This document shows, one piece after another, positions 7,032 through 14,480 of a stretch of 17,506 nucleotides of DNA (its first letter is position 1; each line of letters begins with the position of its first letter). The stretch lies in contig JALNYY010000091.1 of the NCBI GenBank assembly GCA_023229605.1, positions 1-17,506 on the forward strand, in the 5' to 3' direction. The notes below the pieces were generated by a model. That model was given only the letters and a program-made list of their open reading frames with translations, did no database searches and was not told the DNA's origin. Origin of the DNA: Methylobacter sp. Its GTDB lineage: Bacteria > Pseudomonadota > Gammaproteobacteria > Methylococcales > Methylomonadaceae. The translations under genes and the position numbers were made by a program.

Positions 7032-8114
7032 TTATCGTGCGCAAACTTCAAGCGCTTGTCCTGCAACCGAATCCCTTTTTGCAGCCAAATAAGCTATCGA
7101 TGCCGCCGGGGCGCAATCGGCCGTCGTCATGCATGATCGAATTGCAGCTGCCGGGAATAAGTCGGAAAAATCCAGATAAGGACGATCCAAATTCAATGCA
7201 ATCTGTTTAACCAAAAATCGCCCTACGCCGGCTCCGATCAATGGGCTGTTTTGTGGAAGCTGATGTTTGGATAACCGGGTTTCACAGCCGCGTTGTATTT
7301 GCCGTATTTGTTGGGCGCGGATGTTTTCGGCAAATCGCAGCCAACGCGGCAGTTCATCGGGATAAAAATCGCAGCCTATCATACGCGATAACCGTCTGGC
7401 GCTGGCGAGGACTGTTTTTTCCGCGCCATCCGCGGTGTCGGTTTGATCATGCGCGTCATTAAGTTCGCCGGTGACTCGATAGACATCGGCCATGGTGGCA
7501 AAATACTCCGCCATCAGGCCTATTTTTTTGCCTTGATCCAGCGCTGTTTGCGTAACAGCCATCACCGCGGTTCTGACGATACCGGTATAAATCAACTCTT
7601 GAGACAGTAGACGCCGGTAATCGGTGTAACCTTCCGCCAGCACTTGCCCGTCATTGAGCAGCAGTATATCCGTAGTGGTGCTGCCGGTATCGACAAACAG
7701 CCCGCTGCCCAATTTTTGTGCGGCAAATGAGGCGCTGGCCAGCCAGTTGGCCGAGGCGATGGACGTATAATGCCCGGCTTCGATCTGCGCGGATGCCAGG
7801 AGGCCTTGTTGACCTGCAAAGACCAGGATTTCAGATTCCGGCAACAAGTCGGTCATGGTTTGGATGATTTGCCTAACGCCATCGTCCCGGTTATCGAACA
7901 GATCGACCAACTCACCGGTCATGGTCATGGCATGGCGGTAAGCCGAACCGACCAGTTCCTGCATAATGGCGCTTACAGCGTGTTGCAGCTGATCAATCCC
8001 TTTCCATAACGGACATGGTTGCTGATAAACAGCGATAATCTTACCGTCGCTGTCAATTATCGCCGCTTTAACATGGGCGCCGCCTATATCCCAGCCGACA
8101 ATATTAGTTTGCAT
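7032..8114 (-). CDS. H4MPT-linked C1 pathway protein, MfnF-like (COG1548/TIGR03123 type)
   Basis: 360 residues of the ASKHA/hydantoinase-like fold. The N-terminus has a phosphate-binding motif (VGWDIGGAHVKAAIID), and a second one, LFVDTGSTTTDILLL, follows mid-protein. Homologs occur in methanogens and in H4MPT-using methylotrophs. The archaeal relative MfnF joins the furan unit to the tyramine-glutamate part of methanofuran. The bacterial protein is therefore a good candidate for methylofuran biosynthesis; from sequence alone that is family-based inference. An upstream in-frame start at 8180 lies deep in the previous gene. I chose the ATG at 8114, which has AGGA six bases upstream and overlaps the stop of the ATP-grasp gene by 11 bp, indicating translational coupling. 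It is not a hydantoinase: no such operon context or partner subunit is present. Confidence 0.85.
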   Translation of the reverse strand: MQTNIVGWDIGGAHVKAAIIDSDGKIIAVYQQPCPLWKGIDQLQHAVSAIMQELVGSAYRHAMTMTGELVDLFDNRDDGVRQIIQTMTDLLPESEILVFAGQQGLLASAQIEAGHYTSIASANWLASASFAAQKLGSGLFVDTGSTTTDILLLNDGQVLAEGYTDYRRLLSQELIYTGIVRTAVMAVTQTALDQGKKIGLMAEYFATMADVYRVTGELNDAHDQTDTADGAEKTVLASARRLSRMIGCDFYPDELPRWLRFAENIRAQQIRQIQRGCETRLSKHQLPQNSPLIGAGVGRFLVKQIALNLDRPYLDFSDLFPAAAIRSCMTTADCAPAASIAYLAAKRDSVAGQALEVCAR

Positions 8115-9117
8115 TGGTTTCCTGTATTGCCTGAACGGTAATGGGTCTGTTGTCAGTCGGATTGAGTATCGGCTCGCCATGCACTAACTGCAAAACGGCT
8201 TCGGCGACATTAATGCCTAAAGCATCGTATATGCCCACAAATGAAGTGGTCAGGCGGGGATTGATTTCGAGCACCCATGTCGAGCCAGGAGACTCTATCA
8301 AATCGATGCCGACATAACCCCACAGCCCCGGCAAAGCAAGGGCTATCTTATCGATCAATTGCCCGTACTCGCCTAAGTCCGGATGATGATTAACCACAAT
8401 TTCCGCCAAGCGATATTGCCGGTCGATAAACTCAAAGCGCTGCAAATTGGCGCACACTAACCAGCCGAGACCTTGCTTGAATAAACACGACAAACTGGTT
8501 TTTGCTCCCTGAAGATGCGGCTGAATGACGTATTGATCTTTTTTTACAGCCATTCGCTCAAAGTCCTGCCTATTGGTAATGACATAACTGTCCGCACAAC
8601 CTGCACCGTCAACCGGTTTAATCATCCATTCGCCGCCTGCCCTGAGCGTGTCGAGGAAGAGAGGATACTCATTCTTGAACATCCGGGTAGGAACGGAAGC
8701 TATATGGTTCCGGTTAAGCAACTCATAAGTCTTGAATTTGTTACCGGCGATGGCAACAGCTGTCGCCGGCGATGTCAGCAACGTCTTGCCCGACGATTCG
8801 ACTGTTTGGCACAGGTTTTGTAAGATGCTGTCAAATTCCGGCGCTATCGGCCACACCAGCTCCGATTGCTTAACTAACCGGGCAAATTCCTCGGTAATAT
8901 CATGTTCCGGCCTGATGATGACTGTGTTTATGGAGGTCCCGCCTACTGAATCGCCAAGCCTGCAGTCGAGCATGACGGTAACTTCGAGGCCGCTTAATCC
9001 TGCCAGGTTATCGAGCAACGCATTAAGCATCAGACTGCCTTCAGCGGCCAGAGAATTCGGCAAATCCTGCTTATTAAAGCCGCCGCCAGTGATATACTCA
9101 AACACCAGAATTTTCAC
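8104..9117 (-). CDS. ATP-grasp ligase, MfnD-like
   Basis: 337 residues. The start KILVFEYITGGGF and the ATP-grasp core (GEWMIKPVDGAGCADSY for ATP binding; WVLEINPRLTTSF with the Mg-binding Glu and Asn) mark a carboxylate-amine ligase. Close relatives sit in H4MPT gene clusters. The archaeal ATP-grasp protein MfnD ligates glutamate to tyramine in methanofuran synthesis, and overlap with the MfnF-like gene supports the same module here (inference). The open frame begins with TTG at 9126. I prefer the GTG at 9117, because the family usually starts MKI and TTGAG lies just upstream. It is the first gene of a leftward operon with the MfnF-like gene and possibly marR, divergent from the HisA-like gene. 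Confidence 0.8.
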   Translation of the reverse strand: MKILVFEYITGGGFNKQDLPNSLAAEGSLMLNALLDNLAGLSGLEVTVMLDCRLGDSVGGTSINTVIIRPEHDITEEFARLVKQSELVWPIAPEFDSILQNLCQTVESSGKTLLTSPATAVAIAGNKFKTYELLNRNHIASVPTRMFKNEYPLFLDTLRAGGEWMIKPVDGAGCADSYVITNRQDFERMAVKKDQYVIQPHLQGAKTSLSCLFKQGLGWLVCANLQRFEFIDRQYRLAEIVVNHHPDLGEYGQLIDKIALALPGLWGYVGIDLIESPGSTWVLEINPRLTTSFVGIYDALGINVAEAVLQLVHGEPILNPTDNRPITVQAIQETNAN

Positions 9118-9151
9118 AATACTCAATCAACGCACACGATTACGGCTATAA

Positions 9152-9180
9152 ATTAGACCGTGATATTGTATCACCAGCAA
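9152..9180 (-). promoter_or_regulatory. Candidate promoter of the MfnD/MfnF-like operon with palindrome in the spacer
   Basis: On the minus strand, TTGCTG (9175-9180) and TCTAAT (9152-9157, five of six -10 positions) are separated by exactly 17 bp. The spacer holds a perfect dyad, GTGATA-TTG-TATCAC (9160-9174). The only other gene here is the divergent HisA-like gene starting at 9191, so a protein bound at this dyad could affect both. The -35 box is poor (three of six). Confidence 0.4.
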
Positions 9181-9190
9181 AACATGCTTT

Positions 9191-9898
9191 ATGAAAATAA
9201 TCCCGGTAATAGATTTAAAAGACGGCATCGTAGTTCACGCCCGGCAAGGCAATCGCGAACATTATCAACCGATTAATACTGCGCTGTGCCAATCGTCTGA
9301 TATTTTCCAGGTGATTGAGGCGTTTCTGGGTGTTTATGCGTTCGATACCTTTTATATCGCAGATTTGGATGCGATTACTGGCCAGAGTGACCATAACAGC
9401 TTAATCACTGACGTGTTAACGCGTTTCCAGCAGATAATATTCTGGATAGACAGCGGTTATCAAGTCTATGACGCTGGCTTCACGTATCCACAAAACTGCC
9501 TGCCCGTTCTGGGCAGTGAATCCTATAGTGATGAAACTATTTCAGAAATTAAAGCCTATAAAAATAACTTTATTCTTTCGCTGGATTATTCGAATTCGGA
9601 TGCTTTGGGCGCGAAAAGTCTTTTTTCAGACCACGCTTTTTGGCCGAAAAATATCATCATCATGACCTTGGAACGCGTAGGCAGCAACCATGGCCCCGAC
9701 CTGAACAAGTTAACTGAATTTTGCAGACGATACCCGGACAAAAACTTTATTGCGGCGGGCGGCATAAGAAACAAGCAGGATTGTGTGCTTTTGAGTGAAG
9801 CGGGGGTGCATCGAGCGCTTGTTGCCAGTGCGTTGCATTCCGGCATGCTCAAATCTGAAGATATTGCAGAACTCCAAGCAAAAAAATACCCCGGTTAA
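9191..9898 (+). CDS. HisA/HisF-family TIM-barrel protein of the H4MPT cluster
   Basis: 235-residue (beta/alpha)8 protein related to the histidine isomerase HisA. The start MKIIPVIDLKDGIVVHARQG keeps Asp8, a catalytic position in HisA, and the C-terminal phosphate-binding loops are recognisable (AAGGIRNKQD, HRALVASALHSG). Much of the middle differs from true HisA. No other histidine gene is near, and such HisA-like proteins recur in methanogens and H4MPT methylotrophs (TIGR00734-type). A step in methylofuran or H4MPT synthesis is therefore more likely than histidine synthesis, but the reaction is unknown. The ATG has no clear Shine-Dalgarno. It is divergent from the MfnD-like gene and its TAA stop lies in the loop of the shared terminator. 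Confidence 0.8.
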   Translation: MKIIPVIDLKDGIVVHARQGNREHYQPINTALCQSSDIFQVIEAFLGVYAFDTFYIADLDAITGQSDHNSLITDVLTRFQQIIFWIDSGYQVYDAGFTYPQNCLPVLGSESYSDETISEIKAYKNNFILSLDYSNSDALGAKSLFSDHAFWPKNIIIMTLERVGSNHGPDLNKLTEFCRRYPDKNFIAAGGIRNKQDCVLLSEAGVHRALVASALHSGMLKSEDIAELQAKKYPG

Positions 9899-9910
9899 CG
9901 GGGTATTTTT
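9882..9910. terminator. Bidirectional terminator between HisA-like gene and fae
   Basis: Perfect 11-bp inverted repeat AAAAATACCCC (9882-9892) / GGGGTATTTTT (9900-9910) with a 7-nt loop. It gives a GC stem followed by a T5 tract on both strands. The HisA-like stop codon (9896-9898) is in the loop, and fae ends 26 bp to the right on the other strand, so it can end both transcripts. Confidence 0.9.
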
Positions 9911-9935
9911 AGCATTCTTGGAAACTAAATAAAAC

Positions 9936-10445
9936 TTAGTTAGCAGCGAATGGATGTACAGCAGTACCTTTAGCAGCAACAACTTCAGCAGCAGTAGGAG
10001 TACCGGCAACAGCACGTTTCAGAGCTTCTTTAGTAGCTTCGTAGTTGTATTGTTGGATTTTAGCATCGTCTTCTGCAGCCCAGTGAATGAATACACCAAC
10101 TGATACGAATAAATCATCAGCTTCAGCAGCAGGGATTGTGCCGTCTTCTACACAATCAGCAACAGCCATAGCAACACCGCGTTGAGCTGGGCCAAACATT
10201 TGAACAGCTTGTTTTGCGCCTTTGATTGTTACTTTGTTGAACATAACAGTTGAAGGTTTAACCATCAGGTTAGGTGCAACAACAGCCAACAAGCTTGAAA
10301 AGCCGTCTTTGTTGTTTGTCAAGCAGTTTGCAAATGCAGTTTCAGCTGCTGAACCACGTGGTCCAACCATCAAATCGATGTGAGCAACTTCGTTGCCTTC
10401 GCCAACCAAAGATTCGCCAACGCATAATTTATTAATCTTAGCCAT
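9936..10445 (-). CDS. fae: Formaldehyde-activating enzyme
   Basis: 169 residues, against 170 for Methylobacterium extorquens Fae. It catalyses condensation of formaldehyde with (dephospho)H4MPT to methylene-H4MPT in the cytoplasm, the entry step of the pathway. The N-terminus MAKINKLCVGESLVGEGNE is typical, and His22 (VAHIDLMVG) falls at the proposed catalytic position. The frame is open to 10529, but the extra 28 residues match nothing and cover the promoter. The ATG at 10445 has AGGGGA upstream. Codons are strongly biased (GCT/GCA, GGT, ACT, GTT) unlike the GCC/GCG-rich neighbours, which suits a very abundant enzyme. It follows the CitG-like gene after 117 bp and appears to have its own promoter. 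Confidence 0.97.
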   Translation of the reverse strand: MAKINKLCVGESLVGEGNEVAHIDLMVGPRGSAAETAFANCLTNNKDGFSSLLAVVAPNLMVKPSTVMFNKVTIKGAKQAVQMFGPAQRGVAMAVADCVEDGTIPAAEADDLFVSVGVFIHWAAEDDAKIQQYNYEATKEALKRAVAGTPTAAEVVAAKGTAVHPFAAN

Positions 10446-10494
10446 GCTTATTATCCCCTGTGAAGAAAAAAATGAAAAAATTGAATCTACTATC

Positions 10495-10530
10495 GACATT
10501 ATTAATGTCCCCTTATTTGTTTTTAACAAA
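10495..10530 (-). promoter_or_regulatory. Candidate fae promoter with two dyads
   Basis: On the minus strand a -35-like TTGTTA (10524-10529) is 17 bp from an ATTAAT (10501-10506; four of six -10 positions). Two perfect 6-3-6 inverted repeats overlap them: TTTGTT-TTT-AACAAA (10516-10530) over the -35 and GACATT-ATT-AATGTC (10495-10509) over the -10. The second matches the palindrome at the marR start. The predicted leader is about 48 nt, with the AGGGGA ribosome site near its end. A third dyad, AGTAACAGTATTGTTACT (10550-10567), spans the stop of the CitG-like gene. These are sequence-based predictions. Confidence 0.45.
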
Positions 10531-10562
10531 TTCCTTTTGAAGCCCTATTAGTAACAGTATTG

Positions 10563-11414
10563 TTACTGATTAAGATCCTCTAAAAATGCCGTTAATACTG
10601 TCGCCACTATCATGTCAGCTGTAGTACCCGGATTTATACCATACAACTTAAGCTCCTGATCCAGGCAAAAAAGCAACGGCTTTATTTGTTCAGGATTATC
10701 AGTTTTAGACAGCTCCTCACTGAGTCGAGCCATTTTAGCGGCTACCATCCCAGAGTACTGATCTCCGTATTTCCTTTCAATATGGCTGTCGGGAAACTGG
10801 CTCAGCATATCGGCATATACCGCGACTGCCGCCCAATTTCTATCCTCCCACCGATTAAAGCCCTCATTGTATCTTAAAACCGAGAAATTAAAAATATCTT
10901 TGTACCCTGTAAGGTATTGAAGCGCAATCCGATCTTTCTCGCCGGCTATTTTCATCGCCTCAAGCAAGGTAACCGACGCTTTTTCATGGACATCCTGTTC
11001 ATCAGAATGGCCCAAGCCGCCCGGTGACGCCAATGTTATGGCCTTAAAAACCCAATCGGCATCCTCTATCGTTGATTCGATAAGAACCTTGCTTACCGCC
11101 TGCCTGAGCGTTAACCTCGAATATTTGTGGCCGATTGCCTGAACCAGCGGAGCACAAAGCAAAATAATGCCTAGATTAGTATTGCAGCCTACTGCATCAC
11201 GGGTAGACTTGACGGCATAATAGATTTTTTCGCCTAAAGAGTAATCCGGATTGCATAGAGGTGTGGCGCTTACGTTGGCGCTGAGCCTGAAATCGGCTAC
11301 GGTCATATCATGACCATCCGCATAAACGCTGACATTGCCGGGCTTAAATGCCTGCACGTCAACTTCGCAGGCTTGCCTGTAAAGCTCGCTGAGTTGCTCC
11401 GGCGAAACCGTCAC
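10563..11414 (-). CDS. CitG/MdcB-like protein (triphosphoribosyl-dephospho-CoA synthase family) of the H4MPT cluster
   Basis: 283 residues. CitG-family signatures: KPGNVS followed by DGHDMTVADFRLSA (compare KPG...S.G.H.DM...F), GCNTNLGIILLCAPL (the GGNT...G region), and a helical C-terminus ending in GTTADMIVATVLTAFLEDL. CitG transfers a triphosphoribosyl group from ATP to dephospho-CoA. No citrate lyase or malonate decarboxylase genes are present, and homologs occur in H4MPT clusters, so a ribosyl-phosphate transfer in cofactor assembly is a reasonable but untested guess. The frame is open to 11510. I chose the GTG at 11414, which forms a GTGA overlap with the stop of the ATP-grasp gene, a mark of translational coupling. 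Confidence 0.82.
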   Translation of the reverse strand: MTVSPEQLSELYRQACEVDVQAFKPGNVSVYADGHDMTVADFRLSANVSATPLCNPDYSLGEKIYYAVKSTRDAVGCNTNLGIILLCAPLVQAIGHKYSRLTLRQAVSKVLIESTIEDADWVFKAITLASPGGLGHSDEQDVHEKASVTLLEAMKIAGEKDRIALQYLTGYKDIFNFSVLRYNEGFNRWEDRNWAAVAVYADMLSQFPDSHIERKYGDQYSGMVAAKMARLSEELSKTDNPEQIKPLLFCLDQELKLYGINPGTTADMIVATVLTAFLEDLNQ

Positions 11415-12316
11415 GCGGCTACCGTTTTTTTGTTCATCTTGCGGGTGATTAAATCCTCCGCCATCAGCCCGGCAATATTGACATCGCAAACGCTTTCCAG
11501 GCCTTTCCATGCCGGTATGCTGTTAACTTCAATGACCGTGCAGCGCCCTTGCCTGTCCTTAATAATATCGACTCCGGCATAATCCATCGCCAATGCATTC
11601 GTCGCTTTGACGGCCAAATCGACCATTTCGGGTTCCAAATCAATCAGCTCGCAGGCCGCGCCTCTGGCAACGTTATTAAGCCAGAATTTTCCGCGTCTGC
11701 GCATTGCCGCAACCGCCCTGCCGTTAATTACAAAAACGCGGTTATCTGAAAACCCCTCGCCTTCGCAATGAACAAAGCGTTGCAGATAATAAACGCCGTG
11801 ACTGCCGGTCAGCCAGAATAAGTCGGTCGATTTTTCAATGCGCCGTATGCCTTCGCCCTGCGAACCGAACAAAGGCTTGCTGATCAGCAAATTACCCCGT
11901 TTCAATTCGGTTTTTGCAATTCTCAGCGCCTCCTCCCGGTCACGCAACACCCAGGTCATCGGCGTCGGCAGCCCTGCATTGTGCAGCAAAAAGCTGGTCA
12001 TGGCCTTATCGACACTGCGCTCTACCGCATGCCCGTCATTGTAGACAGGAACCCCCATCGCCTTTAGCGCATGCAGTATATCCAGGTACAGCACCACTTC
12101 TTCACGCGAACCGCCGGGGACGCCGCGCACAAAAGCCGCATCGGGAAGCGCCTGCTCAAAACCAGGAATAAAGATCGGCAATTGGCCGGGTTCGATTGCA
12201 AACCGGCATTCTGTCAGCGAAACGTAGTCGCAGGTATAGCCCCGGCTGGCAAAAGCCAGGCATAATTGTTTGCCATGCCATCCGGGATCATCGGTAAAAA
12301 TTACTACACGGCCCAC
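11411..12316 (-). CDS. RimK-like ATP-grasp ligase of the H4MPT cluster
   Basis: 301 residues. The N-terminal pre-ATP-grasp domain starts GRVVIFTDDPGWHGKQL. The ATP-binding loop is LLISKPLFGSQGEGIRRI and the metal-binding end is CTVIEVNSIPAWKGLESV. The layout is that of RimK, MptN and CofF glutamate or amino-acid ligases. In an H4MPT operon it probably adds an amino acid or similar group to a cofactor intermediate; substrate not deducible. The frame is open to 12442, but that part lies inside mch. I chose the GTG at 12316, one base after the mch stop. GAGAG in the mch end may serve as ribosome site. It overlaps the CitG-like gene by 4 bp. Confidence 0.85.
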   Translation of the reverse strand: MGRVVIFTDDPGWHGKQLCLAFASRGYTCDYVSLTECRFAIEPGQLPIFIPGFEQALPDAAFVRGVPGGSREEVVLYLDILHALKAMGVPVYNDGHAVERSVDKAMTSFLLHNAGLPTPMTWVLRDREEALRIAKTELKRGNLLISKPLFGSQGEGIRRIEKSTDLFWLTGSHGVYYLQRFVHCEGEGFSDNRVFVINGRAVAAMRRRGKFWLNNVARGAACELIDLEPEMVDLAVKATNALAMDYAGVDIIKDRQGRCTVIEVNSIPAWKGLESVCDVNIAGLMAEDLITRKMNKKTVAA

Positions 12317-12317
12317 G

Positions 12318-13355
12318 CTACGCTCTCGGCAACTGCTCCTGCGTTGCTCTACCTCCAGCATCCTTGCAGTCGTACGCCCCAAACGACTGATCCAACAACG
12401 CATTATCCAGCTTGCCCGCACGGAAACTTTTGCCGGATTCAACAGCAGTCACAATAACGCTGGCAGGACTGAACAGCATCGCGTCGATTTTAAAGAAATC
12501 GTATTCATACTGCTTGAAGATGTCCGCGAACGGTTTGCCGTAATCTTTAGAGGTTGAACTGGGCAGTTCCTTGGCCAGTTTTTCTGCCGCTTCATCGCTG
12601 CCTTTTACGAAGATATGCACTTGACCGGCGAACAGGATCGCGTCATTGGTGCGGCCCATCGCTTTGACAAAATTCGGGTGCGGAGGGCAGATCGGTGCGC
12701 TGCCGCTGCCGTCGATAATATTTTCCAATGGAAAATGCAGCGCATGGGCCTTATGCATAGCCACTTCAAGAACCCTGGCAACCACCTGTACGCCGCCGGC
12801 CAGACTGCTGGTCGGAGTGACGATGATGGTCAATTTGGATGGGTCGACCTTGCAGGCGGCGGCGACCTTTTCGACGATTTCAACAGGAGGCACCGCATCA
12901 TTCTCAATGACCAAGACAGTCGAATCATTGCTGTCCTGATAAGCCAATTCTTTATAAAGCTCTTCAACCGGCTCCTGCTTGCCGTCTTTCAGCTTGGTTG
13001 CCATAGCCCGCGCAGGGCCTGAGCCTAGCGCATAGTATTTTTCATGCGACAAACTCCAGCCCGCATATTGACTACCCAGACAGCCCAGAACAGGGTTGCC
13101 CGTGTGTACGTTTACCGACAGCGGCCAGTTATCGGTATAAGGACTGTGGCTGATGGTTACGGTCCCCATGCCGCCAAGGCAGATTTCAGCAATAATGCGA
13201 CCCGCCTCGATACCGCCCGGCACCTTAATGCCCGCGTCAATGATGGTGCAGCCGTTGGCTAACTTTTCCACACCTAAACGTAATTTGTCGGCATTATCGA
13301 GTAAGTGCTGAACCAAGGGCTGGGTCAATTTGTTAACGCTGGCTGTATATTCCAT
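12318..13355 (-). CDS. mch: Methenyl-tetrahydromethanopterin cyclohydrolase
   Basis: 345 residues (M. extorquens Mch is about 327). It interconverts 5,10-methenyl-H4MPT and 5-formyl-H4MPT in the cytoplasm. Family segments include NKLTQPLVQHLLDNAD, IDAGIKVPGGIEAGR, YYALGSGPARAMA, GSAPICPPHPNFVKAMGRTNDA and YGKPFADIFKQYEYDFFKID. The slightly long C-terminus (about 20 residues, ending TQEQLPRA) may be lineage-specific and overlaps nothing. The frame could begin at TTG 13364, overlapping the previous stop. I prefer the ATG at 13355, with AAAGG about 11 nt upstream. It is central in an operon of cofactor biosynthesis genes. Confidence 0.96.
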   Translation of the reverse strand: MEYTASVNKLTQPLVQHLLDNADKLRLGVEKLANGCTIIDAGIKVPGGIEAGRIIAEICLGGMGTVTISHSPYTDNWPLSVNVHTGNPVLGCLGSQYAGWSLSHEKYYALGSGPARAMATKLKDGKQEPVEELYKELAYQDSNDSTVLVIENDAVPPVEIVEKVAAACKVDPSKLTIIVTPTSSLAGGVQVVARVLEVAMHKAHALHFPLENIIDGSGSAPICPPHPNFVKAMGRTNDAILFAGQVHIFVKGSDEAAEKLAKELPSSTSKDYGKPFADIFKQYEYDFFKIDAMLFSPASVIVTAVESGKSFRAGKLDNALLDQSFGAYDCKDAGGRATQEQLPRA

Positions 13356-13360
13356 AACGG

Positions 13361-14467
13361 TCAAAACCTTTCTAGTTGACTAATAATAAGTTGTTGTTTA
13401 ATCCGCAGTTGTTCCACTACAGACTGTAAGTTTTTTTGGTGCGCAATAATACTGCACAATGGCTGTCCTGCGCGACACATATTGCCGGGTTTAGGTAAAT
13501 CCATACACCAGTCGGGCCATTGGAATCGGTCGGGAATGATTAAATCCTGCGCGGCGTAAACAACTTGATAACCCGAATGATAATCCTGCCATGCGGCGCA
13601 ATACGCTACGCTGTTGCGCCCTACGGATTGCGCCCTCTCACATGATTGAATATGCCTTCCCAGCAAATCCTGGTCATATAACTGCATACTGGCAGAGGGC
13701 CTAGGGTTGATTTCCAGAACATAACTGAGATCATCCGCATGAATAAAGTCCAGCGAATTTAGGCCTTTTAGCGCAAACGCCGGAACCATTTGCTTTAGCC
13801 AGTCCGCTATCTCTGCTTTGTGCGCATCCGATAGATCACAGCTATTGGCCACGCCTGAAAAAACAAACTCCTGAGTCCCGCTTAAACGAACCGGCCATTG
13901 CCTGTTAAAACCGACAACCTGCATCTGCTGGCCGTCAGCCAGAAACAGCACCGAATGGGGCGCACCGGCTTGAAGTTTTTGCCAGTAAACCGGCGCCTTT
14001 ACATCGTAATCGGCACGGTAACGTTTTATGCCGATACCGCCCTGCCCTTGCATAGGCTTAAGCAGCCAACCATCACCGCAATCAGGCGCGCTAAAAACAA
14101 CCTCGGGATAGGGAATGTTTAACTCGCCCAGCGTCGAAAAAAACGCCGGTTTATCCAGCTGCCTTGCAAAGGCGTCAGGATCATTACCTAGCATAATCAA
14201 ACGGCTATCCAGATAACGCAGGCTTTCCGGGTAACATTCAAAGCCGCTGCCGTAAATGACATGGGTTACCGCATAGCGTTCGACAAAATAATCTACCGCA
14301 GGAGCCAAGTCTTGTTCGGCAAGTGACGCTACCTGACGGAAATCTTCCGCATAGCCTTGCGTGTCAATATCCGCGAACAGGTCAATAACCAGGGGCTTCA
14401 AGCTCGCGTTTTTTGCAGCCTGCGCCAACATGCGCCCTGAACCAGCGACGATCAATATCGTTTCCAC
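13361..14467 (-). CDS. ATP-grasp ligase with C-terminal barrel-sandwich-like tail, H4MPT cluster
   Basis: 368 residues. The N-terminal Rossmann-like domain (ILIVAGSGRMLAQAA; VIYGSGFECYPE) is followed by an ATP-grasp core: WLLKPMQGQGGIGIKRY binds ATP and YVLEINPRPSASMQLYD carries the metal-binding Glu and Asn. The last ~60 residues contain PKPGNMCRAGQPLCSI (about 325-340), which resembles a biotinyl/lipoyl-like barrel-sandwich fold but lacks an EAMKM-type lysine. The substrate is unknown; position between mptG and mch points to H4MPT synthesis. The start is GTG with no visible Shine-Dalgarno, 13 bp after the mptG stop, so translation probably depends on upstream ribosomes. It ends 5 bp before mch. 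Confidence 0.83.
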   Translation of the reverse strand: METILIVAGSGRMLAQAAKNASLKPLVIDLFADIDTQGYAEDFRQVASLAEQDLAPAVDYFVERYAVTHVIYGSGFECYPESLRYLDSRLIMLGNDPDAFARQLDKPAFFSTLGELNIPYPEVVFSAPDCGDGWLLKPMQGQGGIGIKRYRADYDVKAPVYWQKLQAGAPHSVLFLADGQQMQVVGFNRQWPVRLSGTQEFVFSGVANSCDLSDAHKAEIADWLKQMVPAFALKGLNSLDFIHADDLSYVLEINPRPSASMQLYDQDLLGRHIQSCERAQSVGRNSVAYCAAWQDYHSGYQVVYAAQDLIIPDRFQWPDWCMDLPKPGNMCRAGQPLCSIIAHQKNLQSVVEQLRIKQQLIISQLERF

Positions 14468-14480
14468 GTTACATTACATG

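Noticed and set aside
7032..8114. Hydantoinase or 5-oxoprolinase
   Set aside because: About 360 residues only, no partner subunit, and closer fit to the C1-cofactor family.
8515..9151. Plus-strand frames of 102 and 139 residues
   Set aside because: Antisense shadows of the ATP-grasp gene, whose motifs are unambiguous.
9191..9898. True histidine biosynthesis gene hisA
   Set aside because: No his genes nearby, a divergent middle region, and H4MPT-cluster context with known HisA-like paralogs.
10446..10529. 28-residue N-terminal extension of Fae
   Set aside because: Fae proteins start MAKI near the conserved His22; the extension covers promoter-like dyads, and the AGGGGA site points to 10445.
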